Shown: positions 16,754 to 24,808 of the stretch, piece after piece
How the letters are laid out: the number at the start of each line of letters is the position of its first letter
Position numbering within the stretch: the first letter of the stretch is position 1
DNA from: CAZPRY01 sp964589175
GTDB taxonomy: Bacteria; Fidelibacterota; UBA2242
Length of the DNA stretch: 64,000 nt
Direction of reading: 5' to 3'
NCBI GenBank assembly: GCA_964589175.1
Contig: CAZPRY010000015.1
Coordinates: 1-64,000, forward strand
The notes under the pieces: generated by a model
Told to the model about the DNA's origin: nothing
Database searches by the model: none
Seen by the model: only the letters and a program-made list of their open reading frames with translations
Program-made: the position numbers and the translations under genes

Positions 16754-18334
16754 TTGGACAAAAAAGAAATGAACAGAACACAAAAATCACTGCAACTCCA
16801 AGGGATAAATAGTATTTGCCAACACCTCGATGGAATCATGAGTAACGAGCTGCTCTACTCCAAAGTGGTGGATGTAATCCATGAGTACCTCGGCTACGAT
16901 CACGTGGCATTGTACCTTGTCGATTATAAGACCGATACGATAGTCCTGACGTCATTGGCGGGAATCTATAAGGGGAAAGTGCCGCCGCATCAGGAGTTGA
17001 AAATGGATCAGGGTATCGTCGGCTATGTGGTCAAATCCGGTAAAACGGTGCTATCCAATGATGTTAGCCGTAATTCGCACTTTTACACCATCACTCCCAA
17101 TGAAACACCCACCCAGTCGGAATTGTGTGTCCCGATACGGATAAAAGACAAGATTATCGGAGTACTGAATATAGAGTCAACCGAAAAGATGAATTTTACC
17201 AATGATGATCTAAATTCGCTGGAGGTTCTGGCTAACCGAATCGGCGTAGCCATCCAGAATTCCAGGTTATATAATAACCTGGAAAAGAACACCCAACGTT
17301 TATACGATATCGTTTCCTCTATGGGGCAAGGCATTCTTTTGTTCAATAAAGAACATAAAATTGAATGGTTTAACGAGACCAGTGAAAAATGGTTTAAGAA
17401 AGGAATGAATTGCCTCGGAATGAAATGCTACCAAATGTTTGGCAGAGATGATTTTTGCGCTGAATGTCCGAGTCGAAAGATTTTTAAAACCGGAAAGATA
17501 TATCGGCATTTAATTGTAACGGATAAACAGAGATACTATTCAGTAATTTCAGCACCTGTTAGAGATGATGAGGGCAATGTGAAACAAGTTCTTGAGGTAC
17601 TGGATGATGTGACGCAAACTATCAATCTTCGAAAGAAACTGGATAACACTAAAGAGCGTTTGGAAAAATTAAAATACCTCGCAGTCCTAGGTGAATTGAC
17701 TTCCAGTATTGCGCATGAAATTCGGAATCCCCTGAACGCAATTTCGACTTCGATTTCTGCCCTTCAATATGACATAAATATTGATGCTGATGACAAGAGA
17801 TTGATTGATATAGTCAAGGAGGAAACCCAACGACTGGATCACATCATATCGGTTTATTTGAATTATACGCGTATTCCGGAAATGCGGTTCAGCACTTACG
17901 ATATCCGTAAATCGATTGATGAAGTTGTATTACTTCTGAATTTAGATAAAAATGTTAGCGAGAGGATTAAAATTTATACCGACTTTGATAGCGATGTTCC
18001 CAGATTGAAATTCGATAAGGATTCGATCAAGCAGGTCATCTGGAATATCTTAATCAACTCGGTTCAGAGTATTTCCAGCGAAGGTGTAATTCGTATCGCT
18101 GTGGAAAAGGATGTGAACTGTGCCCGCATAAGTATTCAAGATAGTGGCAAAGGCATTCCGAGAAGCCATTTGAAAAAAATATTTAAGCAGTTTTATACTT
18201 CAAAATCGAAGGGAAGCGGTCTTGGCCTGAGTATTGTAAAGCGAATTATCGATCAACATCAATGGAATATTAGAGTTGAAAGCAAATCCAACAAAGGTAC
18301 TATTTTTACGATTGAAGCACCTTTGATGAAATAG
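16754..18334 (+). CDS. GAF-PAS sensor histidine kinase (NtrB-like)
   Basis: 526 residues from a TTG start at 16754; the ATG at 16769 is an alternative, and neither has a strong Shine-Dalgarno. Domains in order: GAF (about 20-180, IGVLNIESTEKMNFTNDDL); PAS (about 185-290) with a Cys-containing patch CLGMKCYQMFGRDDFCAECP; HisKA with His321 in IAHEIRNPLNA; HATPase_c with N box WNILINSVQSIS, G1 DSGKGIP and G2 KGSGLGLSIVKRI. No membrane segments, so cytosolic sensing. The CxxxC...CxxC patch in the PAS region might bind metal or respond to redox; that is a guess. The NtrC-type regulator starts 8 bases downstream and is its likely partner. Confidence 0.92.
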   Translation: MDKKEMNRTQKSLQLQGINSICQHLDGIMSNELLYSKVVDVIHEYLGYDHVALYLVDYKTDTIVLTSLAGIYKGKVPPHQELKMDQGIVGYVVKSGKTVLSNDVSRNSHFYTITPNETPTQSELCVPIRIKDKIIGVLNIESTEKMNFTNDDLNSLEVLANRIGVAIQNSRLYNNLEKNTQRLYDIVSSMGQGILLFNKEHKIEWFNETSEKWFKKGMNCLGMKCYQMFGRDDFCAECPSRKIFKTGKIYRHLIVTDKQRYYSVISAPVRDDEGNVKQVLEVLDDVTQTINLRKKLDNTKERLEKLKYLAVLGELTSSIAHEIRNPLNAISTSISALQYDINIDADDKRLIDIVKEETQRLDHIISVYLNYTRIPEMRFSTYDIRKSIDEVVLLLNLDKNVSERIKIYTDFDSDVPRLKFDKDSIKQVIWNILINSVQSISSEGVIRIAVEKDVNCARISIQDSGKGIPRSHLKKIFKQFYTSKSKGSGLGLSIVKRIIDQHQWNIRVESKSNKGTIFTIEAPLMK

Positions 18335-18341
18335 GGCAAGC

Positions 18342-19700
18342 ATGTCGAGAATTCTTGTAGTCGACGATCACGATAACAGCCGGTTTACGCTCTGTACTAT
18401 TTTAAAAAGAGCAGGGTATAGTGTTGTCGAGGCCGACAACGGAAGCAAAGCCATAAAAATATTAGAGAAAGAGTATTTCGATCTGATCATTACCGATTTG
18501 AAAATGGAGAAAGTGGATGGTTTTGATGTAATCGATTTTGTGAAAAATATCAGTCCTACGACGGAAGTAATCGTCATTACTGCTTATGCGACCATCGAGA
18601 CAGCTGTCAAAGCTATCAAATTAGGGGCCTATGATTACATTTCGAAACCGATGCGGCGCGAAGAGATTATTCATACCGTTCAGAAAGCCCTGGAGAAATC
18701 CCGCCTGGTTGAAGAAATAAATATTTTAAAAAAACAGGTGCGGGAGGAAAGTCTTCGGAATAGCATCATTGGGAAAAGTACACCCATGATGCAGGTCCTA
18801 AAATTGGTGAAAGAGGTCTCGAGCCTGGATGTGCCGGTGCTTATTTTAGGAGAAAGCGGAACCGGAAAAGAATTGATTGCCCGCGCGATACATAAACACA
18901 GCAATCGCAGCGAAAAATCTTTTATAGCTATCAATTGCGGTGCCCTCCCGGAAAATTTGCTGGAAAGCGAGCTATTCGGTCATGTGAAAGGTTCATTTAC
19001 CGGTGCTTTTGAAAACAAACAAGGACTCTTCAAAGAGGCCGATGGCGGTACATTATTTCTGGATGAAATTGGTGAAATGTCCTTAGCGGCGCAAGCGAAA
19101 CTATTACGGACACTGGAATCGAATGAAATCAGGCCGGTCGGTGGAAATCAGACAATCAAGGTCAATACCAGGATTGTATGTGCCACGAATTGTGATTTGA
19201 AAAGAAAAGCTGAGGAGAAGAAGTTTCGCAGTGATTTACTATTCCGGATTAATATATTTCCCATTACCTTGCCGCCGTTGCGAGAAAGAGTAACGGATAT
19301 TAGGTTGTTAGCCAATTATTTCCTGGTAAAATATGCGAAAAAATTCTCGAAAAATATCGGATATATAACCGAGTCGGTATACACCCAGTTTGAGAATTAC
19401 GATTGGCCGGGTAATGTGCGCGAGTTGGAAAATATTCTGGAACGGGCAGCTATTCTTACTAAATCCGACACAATCGATATCAAAGATATTTCCGCGGATA
19501 TAACCGGAGTTGAGAATTCGAATATCGAACATGTTGAATTCCATAATCCTACGAGTTTGTTAAATCTTGAGAGAAACGCTATCCGCCAAAAATTGCAGGA
19601 AAATGATTGGAATAAAACGGAAACAGCGAAAGCACTGGGAATTAGTACTACCACGCTCTGGCGGAAAATCAATAAATACAAACTTACTCCCGACGAATAA
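18342..19700 (+). CDS. NtrC-family sigma-54-dependent response regulator
   Basis: 452 residues. Receiver domain at 1-120 with phospho-acceptor Asp52 (IITDLKM) and Lys in ISKPMR. AAA+ domain at about 140-380 with Walker A GESGTGKE, the sigma-54 contact loop GSFTGAF (a Ser variant of GAFTGA), and Walker B GGTLFLDEIGEM. It ends in a Fis-type helix-turn-helix (NKTETAKALGISTTTLWRKI). Phosphorylated by the kinase immediately upstream, it would activate sigma-54 promoters. I could not find a canonical GG-N10-GC sigma-54 site within the window, so its targets are unknown; the large locus starting at 20340 is a candidate by position only. Confidence 0.95.
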   Translation: MSRILVVDDHDNSRFTLCTILKRAGYSVVEADNGSKAIKILEKEYFDLIITDLKMEKVDGFDVIDFVKNISPTTEVIVITAYATIETAVKAIKLGAYDYISKPMRREEIIHTVQKALEKSRLVEEINILKKQVREESLRNSIIGKSTPMMQVLKLVKEVSSLDVPVLILGESGTGKELIARAIHKHSNRSEKSFIAINCGALPENLLESELFGHVKGSFTGAFENKQGLFKEADGGTLFLDEIGEMSLAAQAKLLRTLESNEIRPVGGNQTIKVNTRIVCATNCDLKRKAEEKKFRSDLLFRINIFPITLPPLRERVTDIRLLANYFLVKYAKKFSKNIGYITESVYTQFENYDWPGNVRELENILERAAILTKSDTIDIKDISADITGVENSNIEHVEFHNPTSLLNLERNAIRQKLQENDWNKTETAKALGISTTTLWRKINKYKLTPDE

Positions 19701-19909
19701 CCTGATTTCATCGGTTCTCATTTCATTTTGAAATGCCAACACCTGGCAGTGTTTCAATCTGAAATGTATTGAGATTGGACTATGTTGCAAATCCCCATCC
19801 GATTTGTCATCTGAAAAAATTATTATCTTCGAATATGCATCCCTAGCATTATGCATGACGTAGATGGCATATTCTTTGACTACTCTCAGAATTGATACTC
19901 GAAGAAATA

Positions 19910-20290
19910 ATGATGAAACAGACAGAAAAAAATATTTTGATTGTTGAGGATGAGCCCGGCTCTGCCGAGTCGCTGGCGATTGGACTCAAACGATCCGGGT
20001 ACTTTCCGCAAATCGCAAATAGCGGTAAAGAAGGCTTACGGAAATTACATGAACGCGCGTTTAATTTTATCCTCTGCGATATAAATATGCCCGAGATGGA
20101 TGGGTGGGAGTTTGCCGTAAAAGCCAAACCACTTACATCGGCAGATTTCATATTTATAACGGCCGATTCTCGAACAAACAAGAAAGCGGAGTTTATTAGT
20201 TCTCCTTTATTGATTAAACCAATTGAATTGTACAGAATAATAGAATTACTAAATGAAAAAGGAGGGTATATAACGAAGGCTACGAGATGA
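19910..20290 (+). CDS. Stand-alone receiver-domain response regulator
   Basis: 126 residues from the ATG at 19910; a TTG at 19892 in the same frame is possible but less likely. It is a single CheY-like receiver with acidic pocket Glu13-Asp14-Glu15, phospho-acceptor Asp57 (ILCDINMPEMDG), Thr in FITADSR and Lys in LLIKPIE. No output domain. It lies between the NtrC-type gene and the start of the secreted peptidase locus, 50 bases before the latter, so it may be an additional phosphate acceptor for the neighbouring kinase. Confidence 0.9.
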   Translation: MMKQTEKNILIVEDEPGSAESLAIGLKRSGYFPQIANSGKEGLRKLHERAFNFILCDINMPEMDGWEFAVKAKPLTSADFIFITADSRTNKKAEFISSPLLIKPIELYRIIELLNEKGGYITKATR

Positions 20291-20339
20291 ATAAGATCCG
20301 GACGTTCCATGAAGAGTGTAACTTTAAAAGGAGGAAATG

Positions 20340-22874
20340 ATGAAAACGACTTTGTTATTTTGCAGGCTGATGGCATTATTCCTTTTGTTTTCTATGCCGT
20401 TGCTGCTACAAGCACAATTACCCAGTGAATTTACCTTCACTGATCCGATCGGTGATACCGAACCAGCATGTGTAGATTATGTCGGGGGCTATTTCGTTCA
20501 GCAAGGAGATAGTGTGCTGGTCGGTTTTACTATGAATGGTCCGTTCTCTGACAGGGTGTACGGGGAGAGTCTGAACTCATTTACTCTCGATACGGACAGC
20601 GATCCTAACACGGGACAGTATCGTGGTAATGAAGACAATGTTGATTTTCATGACTACGGAGGCGGTCACTGGTTTGGAAGAATGTATTTAGAGTGGGATG
20701 GCACCGTAAATTCATTTATGACGAGAGCAGTTGTACCCGTTAAAGTAACCGAAGACGGCAAAACCATGTACTGGAAATTTTCTCTGGTCGGTACCGGTTG
20801 GGAGGAATTGGAGTACTTTCTCGATGGATGGTACAAAGATGGTAATTATTGGCATCAGGTACCCCACTTTGGGGGGGATATGATGGAAGAGCCGGGCCTC
20901 TTTACTATCGATGTATCCCTGGTTGCACAGCTGACAGAAAAAGTCGGCACCAATTGCGTCATCGAAGTTCCGGAACTTTACTCCTCAACTGCAGATGCGA
21001 AAAATATTACCGGCGTAGTCGATGAGATGGTGGATCTGGTTAGATCCCAAATCGGTACTATTGCAGAGAGTGACAGGAAATTCCGGGTGGATTATGAGAA
21101 TTATAACAGCTATGCAGCGCCTATCGTTTATGGATCTGGTGGCGTCAATCAATTTGGCTGCCGTATTCCCGGACAGTATTGGGTGGATGAGCCCAATTGG
21201 TACGCAATGTTAGAAGGTGTTGTAGATCAAACTCTTTGCGCATTCAGCACTGGATTGAGAGAAGTAATGCTAACGCAGAAGAGTTATCAGCGACCGATTC
21301 CCGTCAACGGGGAAGGTTGGTATTGCACCCTTGAAGATAGTATAAATGGCTTTAAATGGGATGCCCACCATAAATGGACGATGAAAGCATTGCTGGCGAA
21401 TGCCTATGAAAATTGCTATGTATACTATATTGCGGAGAGCATGACGGATGGGGCTGCTAAAACCGCGATTATGAACAAGAAGGCGGATATACTCGCGGCC
21501 TGGAATAACTTTTCCGGTACAGCCCGAGATTTAACTCCTGAGTTAATGACCGGCTTACTTCTCTCCCTGTCCGATGATCTGAGTTGGACGGCTACCGTGT
21601 TCGAAGAGATTATCCCGAATGCCTTCGACACCGCAGATTCCACAAATGCTTTCACCCAGATTGTGAATAATTACACACGTAATTCTGATTTTTCAATCAG
21701 CAGTTCGGATGATTTTCTGACCCAGGCTCATCATAGATGGTATGGTGTAATTGCAGCGGTTCAAGCGGCAGCGATTGAGCTGGCTATGGGCGAAGATCTT
21801 TACAGTGTACTGGAAGGAATACCGGATTTTCCGATCGATCAGGCTGTATATGCAGATGTCAAGAGTCTCTTAGGTCCAGGCGAAGATCCCTATAGCATTG
21901 ATGATACTGTCCCATATGTATGGAATGACATCAGCACAATTGGCACGGAAATACCACGCGCTGATTTTACAGCACCTTGGGCTACGGTTGATGTCGATGA
22001 CGGCGGTACCAGTCCGATTGCGATGGGAATGAGTTTTGACTTTTATGATGCCACATTCGATAGTATCCGTATCGGTATTAACGGTATATGTTCGTTTACC
22101 GATCCTATTGAGTGGATTACTTCAGGAAGCTACGGAACGACGATTCCCGGTATGGGTTGGGATAATATTTTATGCCCACTTGCGTGTGATATTATGGGAG
22201 ACAAAGCATATAATTCTGCTCCATATAATACAGCGACAGGTGTAATTTATTACTACCATAATTCTACTGCCGGTACCTTTACCGTTCAGTATCATAATAT
22301 GACCAATCATCATTACGTAACTGGTGAAGAGGGCAGTCAGGTATGTCCGGATACGACTCTAACATTTCAGATCGTTCTGGACCCCAGCGATGCCTCCATT
22401 ACCTTCTATTACAAGGATTTGGGTATTGCACCGGAACCATGCGCGAAGCGGGCAACTATCGGAATTCAACCCGGGAAAGACAGCGGTCTGGGGTGTCAGT
22501 ATTATGGCAACAACCTACCGGCGGATGGTTATCCCCAAAATGAAACAGCGATCAAGTTTTATAAGGGGGGAGTGGCCATTAAGGATGTCAATGTGAATCG
22601 ACCTGGCGAATTTTCACTGATGCAGAACTACCCGAATCCGTTTAACCCGGTTACCAGTATAGCGTTTACCATCCCGATGCGTACCAAGGTGAGTTTGGTG
22701 GTGTACGATATGCTTGGACGTAAAGTCGCCGATCTGGTTGAGAACCAAGTTGTCGACAGCGGATATCACAGCTACTCCTGGGATGCTTCCAATCTGTCTT
22801 CAGGTATTTATTTCTATCGTTTAGAAGTTGATGGGCAGAGCAGTCTGACCAAGAAATGCGTTTTTATGAAGTAA
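20340..22874 (+). CDS. T9SS-secreted pseudo-peptidase (gluzincin-like family, active site lost)
   Basis: 844 residues from the second ATG (20340), which has GGAGG at correct spacing. Signal peptide to about residue 27 (LLLQAQ). The N-terminal CBM9/DOMON-like beta domain (about 30-200) starts FTDPIGDTEPACVDY. The middle (about 210-520) aligns with the peptidase at 22973: LTPELMTGLLLSLSDD matches LTPDLLDGMFMSLGEE, and FPIDQAVYADVK matches FPIDNEKYEEIK. The zinc motif HELGH of that paralog is replaced here by EGVVD (residues 292-296), so zinc binding and catalysis should be lost. A further beta-sandwich (about 530-760) precedes a T9SS sorting domain (MQNYPNPFNPVTS ... SSGIYFYRLE). Probably a surface glycan- or peptide-binding protein. 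Confidence 0.82.
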   Translation: MKTTLLFCRLMALFLLFSMPLLLQAQLPSEFTFTDPIGDTEPACVDYVGGYFVQQGDSVLVGFTMNGPFSDRVYGESLNSFTLDTDSDPNTGQYRGNEDNVDFHDYGGGHWFGRMYLEWDGTVNSFMTRAVVPVKVTEDGKTMYWKFSLVGTGWEELEYFLDGWYKDGNYWHQVPHFGGDMMEEPGLFTIDVSLVAQLTEKVGTNCVIEVPELYSSTADAKNITGVVDEMVDLVRSQIGTIAESDRKFRVDYENYNSYAAPIVYGSGGVNQFGCRIPGQYWVDEPNWYAMLEGVVDQTLCAFSTGLREVMLTQKSYQRPIPVNGEGWYCTLEDSINGFKWDAHHKWTMKALLANAYENCYVYYIAESMTDGAAKTAIMNKKADILAAWNNFSGTARDLTPELMTGLLLSLSDDLSWTATVFEEIIPNAFDTADSTNAFTQIVNNYTRNSDFSISSSDDFLTQAHHRWYGVIAAVQAAAIELAMGEDLYSVLEGIPDFPIDQAVYADVKSLLGPGEDPYSIDDTVPYVWNDISTIGTEIPRADFTAPWATVDVDDGGTSPIAMGMSFDFYDATFDSIRIGINGICSFTDPIEWITSGSYGTTIPGMGWDNILCPLACDIMGDKAYNSAPYNTATGVIYYYHNSTAGTFTVQYHNMTNHHYVTGEEGSQVCPDTTLTFQIVLDPSDASITFYYKDLGIAPEPCAKRATIGIQPGKDSGLGCQYYGNNLPADGYPQNETAIKFYKGGVAIKDVNVNRPGEFSLMQNYPNPFNPVTSIAFTIPMRTKVSLVVYDMLGRKVADLVENQVVDSGYHSYSWDASNLSSGIYFYRLEVDGQSSLTKKCVFMK

Positions 22875-22884
22875 AAAGCGCTTG

Positions 22885-22918
22885 CAAGGTCGGGTGGCTG
22901 GGCAGCCACCCGACCTTG
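22885..22918 (+). terminator. Strong hairpin, likely terminator
   Basis: Perfect 15-base inverted repeat: CAAGGTCGGGTGGCT (22885-22899), loop GGGC, AGCCACCCGACCTTG (22904-22918). It begins 11 bases after the stop codon of the pseudo-peptidase. A T-rich but interrupted tail follows (gttttgtggttttatt). Position and strength suggest termination or mRNA 3'-end protection, which would separate or attenuate expression of the next peptidase gene. Confidence 0.75.
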
Positions 22919-22972
22919 GTTTTGTGGTTTTATTCTCAATTATATAATGAAAAATGTGGATTTCAAGCTGCG

Positions 22973-24736
22973 ATGATTGGATCATATAAAAAGAACATTC
23001 TGATCTTGCTAATGGTGCTATTGGCTGCAGCGTTTCCAATAGTCTCACAGACCATTGAGGATCCAATCGGCGATGTTTCGACAGGCCATCCCGACTATGT
23101 GGATTTTGAAAAAGTAAAATTTTGGCAATCCAGTGGTCAACCGGATGCAATGTATATTGATTTTTATACGAAGGGCGCCATCCCGAAAGGGAATCAGGCC
23201 GGAATTGGTGCAACTACAATCTTTGAAGTTTACATGGATGTTGATGATAACAGTAATACCGGCGTCAAGTTGGAGGATATCGGATACGATTATAAACTGT
23301 TTGCCAATCTCTACGATTGGAACGGGAAAAACTGGATCGACGGAACGGTTTACTGGGATTATGATGCCTCTGGCTCAGCGCATTCCCTGAGTGGATTTTA
23401 TACTTTTGCCGAGGGTAATCCAAGATCTACGGCGCCTTATCGATTCAGATGGGAATTTTCGCTAATCGGTTTGAAGTGTTCCCGGATCAAATGGATAGCA
23501 AGAACAAAATATGGCGTCTATTGGTCGGATCAAATTCCCGATGAGGGACATGCTATCCTGGAGGTTGACACGACTGGTGTGGCGGATATTGATACCGTTC
23601 GGGGGGAACATATTGAATTCATTTGTCCATCGACCTATAAAGAAGTCCTGGAGAGATGTGATGTCATCAAAGCCATTGACCTGGGAACTCAGATTCAGAG
23701 TCAGCTGTGTGGCACCGAATTTCACGGTATCCAGGTTATCCAATATAATCCGTGGATGCATGGTGTCGCTTCTTGTGGCAATCCCGTAGATATGGGCTCA
23801 TGGATGTGGAACGATAATCCGCCATGGTTTGTTGTTTTTCATGAATTAGGTCATAACTATACTCTGGCGGCGGATCGATTTAATAATCTATACCCTGCGC
23901 TTGGTTATGACACACTAATGGGGGGAGATAATTGGGATTATGGAACGAACTATGTAGAAGCCTGGGCGAGCATGGTGGGCCTCTTTGCAGTCCATGAACT
24001 ATTCAGCAAGAGTGGGCAGTATCAATTAACAACCGAGGGTGCAGCAAGTCTGGAGCAGGGATTTAACGATCAAAAAAATTCATTTATGGGACAACTTCAA
24101 GGTTATGAGGAAGATCCCAATTTCCATATTCTGACTCCCGATTTATTGGACGGTATGTTTATGTCTCTGGGGGAGGAGTACGGATATGAGATATTCCCTC
24201 GATTTTTCAGGATACTGCAGCCTCCGGATCAATCCTGGGACGTTCTCACCGTTGTTAAAAATAATGTGAGAAGTAACTACGATCTGTCGAAAACGGTGGC
24301 AATGACTGTCACTTGTTGCGCCTTCAGCGTGGCAGCGGGAGCGGATCTCCGCACTCAGTTCAGGGATCAATGGGATTTCCCGATTGACAACGAGAAATAT
24401 GAAGAGATCAAGCCGGAAATTGAGGCCATGATGATGACCGGCGTCGACGAAAACCCGGGATTAGCGGATAAGATGCAGTTTAGGCTTTATCCCAACCATC
24501 CCAACCCTTTTAACTCGAGCACGATTATCAGTTACCAAATTGGACAACAATCAGAAGTAAGAATAAAAATTTATGACCTGTTGGGAAATCTGGTCAGGAT
24601 TATAGATGAAGGTCATAGAAATGCCGGAGATCATCATTTTATCTGGGACGCTTCAAATATTTCCAGTGGAATCTATATCTATTCTGTAGAAACCAACCAG
24701 GGGGTGAAGGCTAAAAAATGTGTATTCCTAAGATAA
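22973..24736 (+). CDS. T9SS-secreted zinc metallopeptidase (HExxH...E, gluzincin-like)
   Basis: 587 residues from ATG 22973, chosen because it starts the signal peptide (KKNILILLMVLLAAAFP) and lies after the hairpin; the frame stays open further upstream. A CBM9/DOMON-like N-domain (EDPIGDVSTGHPDYVDF) covers about 25-200. The peptidase domain has HELGH at 290-294 and a likely third ligand Glu329 in YVEAWASMVGLF. The conserved tail region is ILTPDLLDGMFMSLGEE ... FPRFFRIL. The C-terminus is a T9SS domain (LYPNHPNPFNSSTIIS ... SSGIYIYSVET). M60 (enhancin-type mucin/glycoprotein) peptidases are the nearest comparison I can offer, but the HExxH-to-Glu spacing is longer, so assignment is to a gluzincin-like family only. 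Target likely glycoprotein. Confidence 0.82.
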   Translation: MIGSYKKNILILLMVLLAAAFPIVSQTIEDPIGDVSTGHPDYVDFEKVKFWQSSGQPDAMYIDFYTKGAIPKGNQAGIGATTIFEVYMDVDDNSNTGVKLEDIGYDYKLFANLYDWNGKNWIDGTVYWDYDASGSAHSLSGFYTFAEGNPRSTAPYRFRWEFSLIGLKCSRIKWIARTKYGVYWSDQIPDEGHAILEVDTTGVADIDTVRGEHIEFICPSTYKEVLERCDVIKAIDLGTQIQSQLCGTEFHGIQVIQYNPWMHGVASCGNPVDMGSWMWNDNPPWFVVFHELGHNYTLAADRFNNLYPALGYDTLMGGDNWDYGTNYVEAWASMVGLFAVHELFSKSGQYQLTTEGAASLEQGFNDQKNSFMGQLQGYEEDPNFHILTPDLLDGMFMSLGEEYGYEIFPRFFRILQPPDQSWDVLTVVKNNVRSNYDLSKTVAMTVTCCAFSVAAGADLRTQFRDQWDFPIDNEKYEEIKPEIEAMMMTGVDENPGLADKMQFRLYPNHPNPFNSSTIISYQIGQQSEVRIKIYDLLGNLVRIIDEGHRNAGDHHFIWDASNISSGIYIYSVETNQGVKAKKCVFLR

Positions 24737-24808
24737 CGAGATTCCATCATATAGATATATCCACAGGTTTGGCACAAGAAATATTTTATAACTTGGAGGT
24801 TCATCCAA

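Noticed and set aside
22856..22972. 39-codon N-terminal extension of the peptidase at 22973
   Set aside because: It would overlap the previous gene and run through the hairpin; the signal peptide begins at the internal ATG.
24765..24790. Sigma-54 promoter before the TonB receptor (TTGGCAC)
   Set aside because: The -24 half is good, but the -12 position reads ATATT with no GC, so the element is incomplete. A similar candidate near 19780 has the wrong spacing (8 instead of 10).
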